DNA of 64,000 nt, taken from the NCBI GenBank assembly GCA_031082425.1, contig JAVHLB010000003.1, forward strand, positions 248,001-312,000. The letters are read 5' to 3'. Within the stretch, counting starts at the first letter, position 1. Each line of letters opens with the position of its first letter. The notes beneath the pieces were generated by a model that saw only the letters and a program-made list of their open reading frames with translations, was not told the DNA's origin and ran no database searches. Below are positions 17,933-25,512 of this stretch, one piece after another. This stretch comes from Candidatus Edwardsbacteria bacterium (GTDB taxonomy: Bacteria; Edwardsbacteria; AC1; EtOH8). Position numbers and translations under genes: made by a program.

Positions 17933-20233
17933 ATGAGAGCAGTCAAAGTAATCATCAACGGCATAGTCCAGGGGGTGGGATTCCGGCCTTTCATCTACCG
18001 TCTGGCAAAAAAACACGATCTGGCCGGCTGGGTGCTCAATTCCAGCCGGGGGGTGGAGATCCTGGCCCAGGGATCATCTGAGGGCATAGACGGATTCCTG
18101 TCGGACATTCCCGGCGAATTGCCGCCCCAGGCCGCCATCGACCTAGTTTCCGTTGACGAGGCAGTTCCGGGCGACCATTCAGGTTTCACCATCCGGGAAA
18201 GCCTGGGCGGCGAAGGCATCACCCGGATCTCGCCGGACATTTCCATCTGTCCGGACTGCCTGGCTGAGATGCTGGATCCGGAGGACCGCCGCCACGAATA
18301 CCCCTTCATCAACTGCACCAACTGCGGCCCCCGGTTCTCCATCATAAAAAACACTCCATATGACCGGCCTTATACCACCATGTCGACATTTGTTATGTGC
18401 CCCAAGTGTCAAAAGGAATACCATGACCCCGAAGACCGCCGATTCCATGCCCAGCCCAATGCCTGCCCCGACTGCGGGCCTAAAGTACGGCTGTGCGGCA
18501 GCGATGGAAGCAAAATTGCCGAAGCGGATGAGGCTGTTGACAGAACGGCCGGGCTGCTGCTGGCCGGGGAGATCCTGGCCATCAAGGGGATCGGCGGTTT
18601 CCATCTGGCCTGCGATGCCGGAAATGATTCGGCCGTCAAAAAACTTCGCAGCGCAAAGAGCCGGCCGGACAAGCCGCTGGCCCTGATGTGCGGGTCACTG
18701 GAGGATGTGCGGGATTTTTGCGATGTGAACGACCAAGAGGTGAAGCTGCTGGTGTCCAGCCAGGCCCCGATAATCCTGCTTAGAAAATCGGAAATTGGAA
18801 ACAGGAAACCGGGAAGACTATCGGATAAAGTGGCGCCGGGAAATAATTATCTGGGGGTGATGCTGCCGTACGCCCCGGTGCATCATCTTTTATTTAAAGC
18901 GCTGAAAAAAATAGCCCCGGCATCTAAGGCTTTAGTAATGACCTCGGGCAACATCCAGGATGAACCCGTCATTATCGGCAATCGGGAGGCTTTGGACAAA
19001 CTATCGGGCATTGCCGATCATTTTTTGTTAAATGACCGGGAGATCGAGAATCGAAACGACGATTCCATAGTTTTCTGGACCGAGGCCGGGGACGCCAAGG
19101 CCGGCAATTCCCAGATAGTCCGGCATTCCAGGGGCTATGCCCCCAATCCCATCAATCTCCCGGTCCCGGTGCCTCCCACCCTGGCGGTGGGAGGGGAGAT
19201 GAAGAATGTTTTTTGCCTGGCCTCGGGCGACAAGGCCTATGTCAGCCAGCATATCGGCGAGATGGACAACACTGCCACGCTGGAATTCTTCGAAGAAATG
19301 GCGGATAAGTACCAGAGGTGGTTCAAGATTAGGCCGGAAATTATTGTTCACGACCTGCACCCCGATTACCTGACCACCAAGTGGGCCCGGGAACAGACCG
19401 GAGTGATCCTGCAGGCAGTCCAGCATCATAAGGCCCACATCCTAAGCACGTTGGCAGATAACGGGAAAGTGGTGCCGGCCATCGGAGTGGCTTTCGACGG
19501 CACCGGCTACGGCCAGGATGGAAAGATATGGGGCGGGGAGTTCTTTGTGTTCGACGGCATAAACATCGAAAGGGCGGGACATTTGGAATATCTGCCCCTG
19601 CCGGGCGGGGAGATCTCAATAAAAAAACCCTACCGGATCGCCGCCGCCTACAGCCAATATCTTCTCAATCAGATTCCCGTAAAACTGATGCCCCAAGATA
19701 GCCCGGCGGAGCTGGAGGTGATAGTAAAACAAATGGAGAACGGCTTTAACCTGGCCTGGACGTCCAGCCTGGGCCGGCTGTTCGATGCGGGCAGCGCTCT
19801 TTTAGGCGTCTGCCGGAGCATTACTTTCGAGGCCCAGGCGGCCATGTTGCTGGAGAACTGCCTGGCTTTGGGGATCAACGAAAGATATGGGTTTGATTTG
19901 ACTGAGGAAAAAGGTATGACATTAATATCAATCAAAAGGATGTGGCGGCAGTTAACGGAGGATATTCTGGCAGGGACGAATGCCGGCGTCTGCTCGGCCA
20001 AGTTCCATAATACAATCGTTGACTTTACTTTGCTGATGTGCGATAATTTGAGGTCAAAAACCGGCATCAAAACAGTGGCCCTTTCCGGCGGGGTATTCCA
20101 GAACCGCTTCCTTTTAACGGCGATTTCACAGGGCTTGCAGCGGAAAGGATATGATGTTCTGGCGCACCGGCAGGTCCCGGCAAATGACGGGGGAATTGCA
20201 TTGGGACAGGTGCTTGCCTCCTATTTAAAATAG
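17933..20233 (+). CDS. hypF: Carbamoyltransferase HypF
   Basis: A 766-residue [NiFe]-hydrogenase maturation factor that makes carbamoyl-AMP and passes the carbamoyl group to the C-terminal Cys of HypE, the source of the cyanide ligands. Domains in order: acylphosphatase (GIVQGVGFRPFIYRLA, residues 1-90), two zinc-finger pairs (CPDCLAEM with NCTNCGPRFS; CPKCQKEY with CPDCGPKVRL), a YrdC-like domain (AIKGIGGFHLACDA) and the Kae1-like domain (VQHHKAHI, GVAFDGTGYGQDG, ALSGGVFQNRFL). Residues about 284-295 (SEIGNRKPGRLS) come from an A-rich in-frame insertion at 18780-18820 just before the conserved APGNNYLGVMLPY. Confidence 0.96.
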   Translation: MRAVKVIINGIVQGVGFRPFIYRLAKKHDLAGWVLNSSRGVEILAQGSSEGIDGFLSDIPGELPPQAAIDLVSVDEAVPGDHSGFTIRESLGGEGITRISPDISICPDCLAEMLDPEDRRHEYPFINCTNCGPRFSIIKNTPYDRPYTTMSTFVMCPKCQKEYHDPEDRRFHAQPNACPDCGPKVRLCGSDGSKIAEADEAVDRTAGLLLAGEILAIKGIGGFHLACDAGNDSAVKKLRSAKSRPDKPLALMCGSLEDVRDFCDVNDQEVKLLVSSQAPIILLRKSEIGNRKPGRLSDKVAPGNNYLGVMLPYAPVHHLLFKALKKIAPASKALVMTSGNIQDEPVIIGNREALDKLSGIADHFLLNDREIENRNDDSIVFWTEAGDAKAGNSQIVRHSRGYAPNPINLPVPVPPTLAVGGEMKNVFCLASGDKAYVSQHIGEMDNTATLEFFEEMADKYQRWFKIRPEIIVHDLHPDYLTTKWAREQTGVILQAVQHHKAHILSTLADNGKVVPAIGVAFDGTGYGQDGKIWGGEFFVFDGINIERAGHLEYLPLPGGEISIKKPYRIAAAYSQYLLNQIPVKLMPQDSPAELEVIVKQMENGFNLAWTSSLGRLFDAGSALLGVCRSITFEAQAAMLLENCLALGINERYGFDLTEEKGMTLISIKRMWRQLTEDILAGTNAGVCSAKFHNTIVDFTLLMCDNLRSKTGIKTVALSGGVFQNRFLLTAISQGLQRKGYDVLAHRQVPANDGGIALGQVLASYLK

Positions 20234-20300
20234 AAAACAGGAAATCGAAAATAGTGGATTGAAAATGATAGAAGTAAATTTGGAATAGAGGAGGAACACG

Positions 20301-20723
20301 GTGGAAAGTGGTTCTTTCGCTGAAAAGAATGCAGACCGAAAGATAGTGAGTTTCCGTGACTTGGATGCTTGGCAACGATGTTTTGATGTGAAGATGTTTT
20401 TCTTTGAAATTACAAGGAAGCTACCAAGGGATGAAAAATTCATCATCACTGAAGATATAAGAAGAGCGGCTATTTCCATAACGGCCAATATTGCAGAAGG
20501 CTATGGTCGGTTTCACTTTCAAGAGAACATCCAATATTGCCGACAATCAAAGGGCTCATTATATGAACTTTGGGACCATCTGATCTCTTGCTTGCACTTT
20601 AATTATATTACTGAGGAAGAATATAATAGCTAGGGAGTGAAATTGATAGAAAATGCTCTTAAAGTTGTTAATGGGTATATAAATTTTCTCAATAAACAGA
20701 AGGCCAAAACGATTAACGATTAA
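20301..20723 (+). pseudogene. Four-helix-bundle (23S rRNA IVS-like) protein interrupted by an in-frame TAG
   Basis: A strong Shine-Dalgarno AGGAGG (20289-20294) precedes a GTG start at 20301. The product (DLDAWQRCFDVKMFFFEI, DIRRAAISITANIAEGYGR, SKGSLYELWDHLISC) belongs to the small four-helix-bundle family related to proteins encoded in 23S rRNA intervening sequences; its role is unknown. At 20631 a TAG stops the frame after 110 residues, yet the same frame continues for 29 codons with the expected last helix (LIENALKVVNGYINFLNKQK) to a TAA at 20721. The gene therefore looks inactivated by one nonsense change or makes a shortened protein. It sits inside the hyp cluster and is visibly more AT-rich than hypF and hypC. 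Confidence 0.72.
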
Positions 20724-20742
20724 CAAATTGCGATTTTAAAAT

Positions 20743-20964
20743 ATGTGTTTAGCCATACCAGCCAAGATCGAAACCATCGAAGGCACCAAGGCCGAGGTGG
20801 ACATCCGGGGCCTTAAAAGAAAGATCGGCCTGCAACTGATGCCCGACGCCAAGGTGGGCGAGTTCGTGCTGGTCCACGCCGGGTTCGCCATCCAGCGGAT
20901 CGATCCGGAGGAGGCCGAGGAAACCTACCAGCTGCTGGAAGACACCGGCATCACCATATCCTGA
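20743..20964 (+). CDS. hypC: Hydrogenase assembly chaperone HypC
   Basis: A 73-residue HypC/HybG/HupF protein. The mature N-terminal Cys2 (MCLAIPAKI), which binds the Fe(CN)2CO group and the hydrogenase large-subunit precursor, is present. GEFVLVHAGFAIQRIDPEEAEE is the family's C-terminal signature, split here as VGEFVLVHAGFAIQRID and EEAEETYQLL. It works with HypD to deliver the iron centre. hypD starts 12 bases after its stop, so the genes are coupled. Confidence 0.96.
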   Translation: MCLAIPAKIETIEGTKAEVDIRGLKRKIGLQLMPDAKVGEFVLVHAGFAIQRIDPEEAEETYQLLEDTGITIS

Positions 20965-20976
20965 CGGACGCCGGCA

Positions 20977-22080
20977 ATGATCGATCTCGATAAATTCCGC
21001 GATCCGGCGGTGGCCGCCAAGCTGGTCAAGAGGATCGAAGCCCTTTGCGACGGCCCGGCGGCCTTCATGGAGGTCTGCGGCACCCATACCATGGCCATCT
21101 CCCAGTTCGGCATCAGGGGACTGATCCCCAAATCCATAAAGTTGCTTTCCGGGCCGGGCTGTCCGGTATGCGTCACCGCCTTGTCCGACATCGACAGGAT
21201 GATCGCCATCTCCGGACAGAAGGACGTGATCTTCACCACCTTCGGCGACATGATCCGGGTTCCCGGTTCACATTCCAGTTTAAGGGAAGCCAAGTCCCAA
21301 GGGGCCGACATCAGAATTTTGTATTCCCCGCTGGATGCCATTCAGATCGCGACCGAGAACCCCCAGAGACAGGTGGTCTTTGCCGGGGTGGGCTTCGAGA
21401 CCACTTCGCCCACCATCATCGCCACGATGCTGGAGGCCAAGGAGAAAGGGATCGGAAATTTCTCGGTCTACCCGGCTTTTAAGACCGTGCCCCATGCCCT
21501 GAAGGCCATACTGGAATCAGGCCGGACCAGGATAGACGGCTTTCTCTGTCCGGGCCATGTCTCGGCCATCATCGGCAGCAAACCTTACCAGTTCATACCG
21601 GCCAAATATCAGATCCCCTGCGTCATCGCCGGGTTCGAGCCGCTTGACATACTGGAGTCAATTGTGATGCTGCTGGAGCAGATCCGGGCGCACAAAAAAG
21701 ATGGCTCGACTTTCTCAGTGCAGACGGAATACCGGCGGGGAGTGCCCGATGCCGGGAATCCCCATGCCCTGTCGATAATAGATAAAGTGATGATGCCCTG
21801 CACCGCCGAATGGCGGGCCATTGGAAATATACCGGAGACCGGGCTTTGCTTCAGGGAAGAATACAGTTCCTTCGATGCCTCAAAACGATTTCAGGTCGAA
21901 GTTCCTCCGGCCATAGAGCCCCAGGGGTGCATCTGCGGGCAGGTGATGATGGGCCTTCATCAGCCGGACGAATGTCCTATGTTCGGGAAGAAATGCACGC
22001 CGGAAAGCCCGGTGGGGCCCTGCATGGTGTCCTCCGAGGGGGCCTGCGCCGCCTGGTACAAGTACGGAACAAGGAATTAA
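20977..22080 (+). CDS. hypD: Hydrogenase maturation protein HypD
   Basis: A 367-residue iron-sulfur scaffold on which the Fe(CN)2CO unit of [NiFe] hydrogenases is assembled together with HypC and HypE. Conserved segments are MEVCGTHTMAI, LLSGPGCPVCVT, TTFGDMIRVPGS, GVGFETTSP and FLCPGHVSAIIG, followed by the C-terminal Cys cluster region (EPQGCICGQVMMG, CPMFGKKCTPESPVGPCMVS, GACAAWY). Full length. hypC lies upstream and hypE begins about 20 bases downstream. Confidence 0.97.
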   Translation: MIDLDKFRDPAVAAKLVKRIEALCDGPAAFMEVCGTHTMAISQFGIRGLIPKSIKLLSGPGCPVCVTALSDIDRMIAISGQKDVIFTTFGDMIRVPGSHSSLREAKSQGADIRILYSPLDAIQIATENPQRQVVFAGVGFETTSPTIIATMLEAKEKGIGNFSVYPAFKTVPHALKAILESGRTRIDGFLCPGHVSAIIGSKPYQFIPAKYQIPCVIAGFEPLDILESIVMLLEQIRAHKKDGSTFSVQTEYRRGVPDAGNPHALSIIDKVMMPCTAEWRAIGNIPETGLCFREEYSSFDASKRFQVEVPPAIEPQGCICGQVMMGLHQPDECPMFGKKCTPESPVGPCMVSSEGACAAWYKYGTRN

Positions 22081-22100
22081 AAAATCAAAAATCAAATATT

Positions 22101-23114
22101 TTGAGTGTATCTAATAGAATACTGCTGGCCCACGGCTCAGGCGGGCGGCTTTCACACGAGTTGATAGAGAAGGTCTTCAAGTCCCGGTTCTCCAATCCTA
22201 TGCTCAACCAGGGTGACGACGCCGCCGAATTCCAAATCCCAAATCCTAAACCGAGGATGGCATTCACAACGGACAGCTATGTGGTCAAACCGCTGTTCTT
22301 TCCGGGCGGGGACATCGGGCGGCTGGCGGTGTGCGGCACGGTGAACGATCTGGCCATGAAGGGCGCCAGGCCATTGTATCTTTCGGCCGGGTTCATCATC
22401 GAAGAGGGCCTTTCCCTGGAAACCCTGGAGAAGGTGGTCGATTCCATGGCTTTTGCCGCCAGGGAAGCCGGCGTGGCGATAGTCACCGGCGACACCAAGG
22501 TGGTGGACAAGGGGGCCTGCGACGTATTGTTCATCAACACGGCCGGGGTGGGGGAGATACCGGAGGGCGTCAATGTCTCCGGTTCCCTGGCTGCGCCGGG
22601 CGATGTTGTCATCATCAGCGGAAGTATCGGTGACCACGGTGCGGCGGTGATCAACGCCCGGAACAACTTCGGCCTGAGCGGCGATCTTTTTAGCGATGTG
22701 GCTCCCCTTAATGGGCTGGTCTCGGCGATGCTGAAGGCGGGGATCATCCACGTTCTGCGCGACCCCACCCGGGGCGGCCTAGCCACCACGCTCAATGAGA
22801 TCTCCCGGCAATCAAAGGTTGCCATTGCCATAGAGGAAGAAAAGATCCCGGTCAAGCCGGAGGTCAAAGGCGCCTGCGAGATGCTGGGGCTGGACCCGCT
22901 GTACGTGGCCAACGAGGGCAAGCTGATCGCCATCGTGCCCAGCGGGGAGGCCGAAGGCATCCTGAAGGCCATGCGCCAGGACCCGCTGGGCAGAGAGGCG
23001 GCCATCATCGGCCAGGTCGAGACCGGCAAACCCCAGGTGCTGCTGAAGACCTTTCTGGGCAGCCGGCGCCCGCTGATGATGCTGGAGGGCGAGGCCCTGC
23101 CGCGGATCTGCTGA
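22101..23114 (+). CDS. hypE: Hydrogenase maturation protein HypE
   Basis: A 337-residue AIR-synthase-fold enzyme that dehydrates its thiocarboxamide to thiocyanate and donates cyanide to iron. Motifs include LLAHGSGGRLSHELI, NQGDDAA, FTTDSYVVKPLFFPGGDIG, GTVNDLAMKGARPLYLS, VTGDTKVV and DPTRGGLATTLNEI. It ends with the required C-terminal cysteine (EALPRIC). I place the start at TTG 22101 (MSVSNRILLAHGSGG) because no ATG or GTG in frame lies near the conserved N-terminus; the longer open frame upstream only runs through hypD. The residues EFQIPNPKPR (DNA 22227-22252) replace the usual short loop after GDDAA and are encoded by an A-rich repeat. Confidence 0.93.
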   Translation: MSVSNRILLAHGSGGRLSHELIEKVFKSRFSNPMLNQGDDAAEFQIPNPKPRMAFTTDSYVVKPLFFPGGDIGRLAVCGTVNDLAMKGARPLYLSAGFIIEEGLSLETLEKVVDSMAFAAREAGVAIVTGDTKVVDKGACDVLFINTAGVGEIPEGVNVSGSLAAPGDVVIISGSIGDHGAAVINARNNFGLSGDLFSDVAPLNGLVSAMLKAGIIHVLRDPTRGGLATTLNEISRQSKVAIAIEEEKIPVKPEVKGACEMLGLDPLYVANEGKLIAIVPSGEAEGILKAMRQDPLGREAAIIGQVETGKPQVLLKTFLGSRRPLMMLEGEALPRIC

Positions 23115-23117
23115 AAG

Positions 23118-23242
23118 TTTATCATCCTGAGCCAGGCATCTTGCTTGGCAAACCGAACGGATGACGGTCGATAAAAATAGATATTTAAAATTGGTTGTCA
23201 TCCTTCAGCCAGCAGGGCACGATAACTTCCCAGGATGACAAC
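23118..23242. repeat. Dispersed palindromic repeat between hypE and the EIIA gene
   Basis: The gap holds TCATCCTGAGCC near 23125 and a perfect 11-bp inverted repeat, GTTGTCATCCT (23194-23204) and AGGATGACAAC (23232-23242), with a 27-base loop. The sequence matches the type seen at 698-782. It lies just before the EIIA ribosome binding site and could form an RNA hairpin, but repeat decay explains it as well. Confidence 0.6.
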
Positions 23243-23275
23243 AACAAAAAGACATCAGGTTCAAGGAGTTTTGTC

Positions 23276-23746
23276 ATGAAGATCGAAGATATTTTAAACA
23301 AACAACGCACCTGCGTTTTCCTGTCCGGCCAGAACAAAAAGGACATCATCGCCGAACTTGTCGGCCTGATGGTTAAGGACGGGCTGATAAGCGACGGCCG
23401 GGAACTGCTGGACTCGGCCATGGAGCGGGAGGGACTGATGTCCACCGGCATCGGCAAGGGGGTGGCCATTCCCCACGGACGGACCAAGGGGCTCAAGAAG
23501 ATGGCCGGGGCCTTCGGCCTCTGCCGGAACAAGATAGATTTCGGCTCGCTGGACGGCCAGCCGGTGCAGATATTCTTCTTCATCGCCACCCCCCAGAGCA
23601 TCATCGCCGACCACGTCAAGGCCCTGGCCCTGGTGTCGCGCCTGCTGAACCGGGAGGAGATCCGGGCCAGGCTGCTGGCGGCAGACGACCCCCAGAAGGT
23701 GATGGATATCTTCCTGGAAGCCGAAAAGGGCGAGGTCAAAACATGA
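23276..23746 (+). CDS. PTS EIIA-like protein (fructose/nitrogen type)
   Basis: A 156-residue EIIA domain of the mannitol/fructose/PtsN class. The phosphorylated histidine is His67 in GIGKGVAIPHGRTKGL. QIFFFIATP and the C-terminal helix ALALVSRLLNREEIRARLL are typical. AAGGAG about ten bases upstream selects ATG 23276 over an upstream ATG at 23195 inside the repeat. No EIIB/EIIC or HPr gene is nearby, so a regulatory PtsN-like role seems more likely than sugar uptake. It overlaps hisS by 4 bases. Confidence 0.88.
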   Translation: MKIEDILNKQRTCVFLSGQNKKDIIAELVGLMVKDGLISDGRELLDSAMEREGLMSTGIGKGVAIPHGRTKGLKKMAGAFGLCRNKIDFGSLDGQPVQIFFFIATPQSIIADHVKALALVSRLLNREEIRARLLAADDPQKVMDIFLEAEKGEVKT

Positions 23747-25059
23747 AGTTTCAGGCCAGCAAGGGCACCTATGACGTGATGCCGGACCAGGTCCATGTCT
23801 GGCAGCACCTTGAAACGGTGATCAGGGAACAGGCCCGGTTATACGGATTCAGGGAGATCCGGACCCCGGTCTTCGAGGATACCGCGCTGTTCGTCAAGGG
23901 AACCGGCGACACCACCGACATCGTCCAGAAGGAGATGTACACCTTCACCGACAAGGGGCAGCGCTCCATCACCCTGCGCCCCGAGGGGACGCCGCCGGTC
24001 TTAAGGGCCCTGATCGAGCACAACTCGCTCAAGGAACAGCCGTACATCAAGGTCTTTTATCTGGCTCCCATGTTCCGCTACGAGCGGCCCCAGGCCGGCC
24101 GGATGCGCCAGCACACCCAGTTCGGGGCCGAGTTCATCGGAACGGACAGCCCGGTGGCCGATGTAGAGGCGATCTCGCTGTTGTTCTTCACCCTGCAGAA
24201 GCTGGGCCTGGGCGGCTTAAGCTTAAGGCTCAACAGCCTGGGCTGCGCCCAGTGCCGGCCGACCTACCGCCAGAAGCTGATGGAGTATTTCAAGCCCATG
24301 CTGCCGGGGCTCTGCGACAACTGCCGGGAACGCTACGACCGGAATCCACTGCGGATCCTGGACTGCAAGATAGATCAGGGGAAATTCATGAATGCACCGG
24401 AGATGAAGGACTTTTTATGCGGCGACTGCCGGGTGCATTTTCAGACGGTGCAGGACCGGCTAAAGGACCTGGAGATCCCGTTCACCCTGGACAAGAACCT
24501 GGTGCGGGGGCTGGATTATTATACCAGGACGGCATTCGAGGTGGTCTCACAGCACCTGGGGGCCCAGGATGCCCTGGGCGGCGGCGGGCGCTACGACGGC
24601 CTGATGGAGGAGCTGGGGGGAGATCCGGCCCCGGGGGTGGGCTTCGGGTCAGGTTTGGAACGTTATGTTCTGGCGCTCAAAAATCAGGGTGTCAACCTGC
24701 CGCCGGAGAAAAGGCCCGATGTCTACATCGCCACTTTGGGCGATGAGGCGGTGAAGAAGGGCAGCCTGCTTTGCGCCCAGCTGCGGCAAAAGGGTTTGGC
24801 CTGCGAGCAGGAGCTCTTGGGCCGCAGTTTAAAGGCCCAGCTGCGCGAGGCCGGCCGGCTCAATGCCCGCTACGTGGCTCTGATCGGCGAGGACGAGATA
24901 AGTAAGGGCGTAGTGACGCTGAAGGACATGGACAAGCACCAGCAGGCCGAGGTGGCCTTTGATGAGTTGGTGATCAATGTGCCGAAGTACTGCCAGTGCG
25001 ACTTACAAGGAGACCATTACCCACGAAACACACGAAATAGTCTAAATAATATTTTGTGA
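23743..25059 (+). CDS. hisS: Histidyl-tRNA synthetase
   Basis: A 438-residue class II aminoacyl-tRNA synthetase that charges tRNA-His. Motif 2 is FRYERPQAGRMRQHTQFG, the histidine-binding motifs are RGLDYYTRTAFEV and GGGGRYDGLMEELGG, and motif 3 is GFGSGLERYVLAL. A C-terminal anticodon-binding domain follows. The last 16 or so residues (DHYPRNTRNSLNNIL) are not family-like. They are encoded by a palindromic intergenic repeat starting near 25014 (CACGAAACACACGAAA), so the original stop seems to have been lost to a repeat insertion. The start overlaps the EIIA gene. Confidence 0.96.
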   Translation: MKFQASKGTYDVMPDQVHVWQHLETVIREQARLYGFREIRTPVFEDTALFVKGTGDTTDIVQKEMYTFTDKGQRSITLRPEGTPPVLRALIEHNSLKEQPYIKVFYLAPMFRYERPQAGRMRQHTQFGAEFIGTDSPVADVEAISLLFFTLQKLGLGGLSLRLNSLGCAQCRPTYRQKLMEYFKPMLPGLCDNCRERYDRNPLRILDCKIDQGKFMNAPEMKDFLCGDCRVHFQTVQDRLKDLEIPFTLDKNLVRGLDYYTRTAFEVVSQHLGAQDALGGGGRYDGLMEELGGDPAPGVGFGSGLERYVLALKNQGVNLPPEKRPDVYIATLGDEAVKKGSLLCAQLRQKGLACEQELLGRSLKAQLREAGRLNARYVALIGEDEISKGVVTLKDMDKHQQAEVAFDELVINVPKYCQCDLQGDHYPRNTRNSLNNIL

Positions 25060-25082
25060 ACTTTAGTGTCCTTTAGTGGGAG
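25014..25082. repeat. CACGAAA-type palindromic repeat overlapping the 3' end of hisS
   Basis: Left arm CCCACGAAACACACGAAA (about 25020-25037) and right arm TTTAGTGTCCTTTAGTGGG (about 25063-25081) are imperfect inverted copies. Similar elements lie at 30886-30960 and 49575-49630. It supplies the last hisS codons and the region just before the AhpD-like gene. Confidence 0.65.
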
Positions 25083-25089
25083 AGAAAGC

Positions 25090-25428
25090 ATGTCTGACAA
25101 GATCAAAGAATTCAACGCCTACCGCACCAAGATGAACGACCGGATACTGGCGGCCGAGCACACCGGCATCAAGCGGTTCTTCAACCTGGACACCGCCGCC
25201 TACCAGGACGGGGCGCTGACGGGCAAGACCAAGGAGATGCTGGGCCTGTGCGCCTCGGTGGTGCTGCGCTGCAACGACTGCATCAGCTATCATGTCATCC
25301 AGTGCAAGAAGCTGGGGGTAAGCCAGGCGGAGTTTGATGAGATCATGAACATCTCGCTGGTGGTGGGCGGGTCCATCACCATACCGCATATCCGCAAAGC
25401 GTATGAGATGTGGGACGAGGGGGAATAA
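25090..25428 (+). CDS. AhpD-like carboxymuconolactone decarboxylase-family protein
   Basis: A 112-residue all-helical protein. The redox motif LRCNDCISYHVIQCKKLG has the CxxC and following His typical of AhpD-like members, which act in thiol-peroxide defence. Small stand-alone members also occur with unknown function. ATG 25090 is preferred to a start eight codons upstream because GAGAGAAAGC precedes it and the upstream codons fall in the repeat. In an anaerobe a peroxide- or disulfide-related role is plausible, but the substrate is unknown. Confidence 0.85.
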   Translation: MSDKIKEFNAYRTKMNDRILAAEHTGIKRFFNLDTAAYQDGALTGKTKEMLGLCASVVLRCNDCISYHVIQCKKLGVSQAEFDEIMNISLVVGGSITIPHIRKAYEMWDEGE

Positions 25429-25443
25429 CGACTAGGTTCCCTA

Positions 25444-25500
25444 CGAAAGCTTGTCCTGAGCCATTCGACGGCTCATGGTAAACTCTGTCGAAAGAACACG
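25444..25500. repeat. GTCCTGAGC/TTCGAC-type dispersed repeat remnant
   Basis: GCTTGTCCTGAGCC, ATTCGACGGCTCATGG and CTCTGTCGAAAGAACACG form an imperfect fold of a short dispersed repeat, followed by a CACGAAAGAACGCGAAA tract reaching the start codon of the AT-rich gene. Confidence 0.5.
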
Positions 25501-25512
25501 AAAGAACGCGAA

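Noticed and set aside
20631..20633. TAG read as a recoded sense codon
   Set aside because: TAG ends ychF, hypF, porD and mglA at the expected family lengths, so it is a genuine stop in this organism.
21810..23114. Longer hypE starting at ATG 21810
   Set aside because: The first 97 codons overlap hypD in another frame and do not resemble HypE; the conserved N-terminus begins at TTG 22101.
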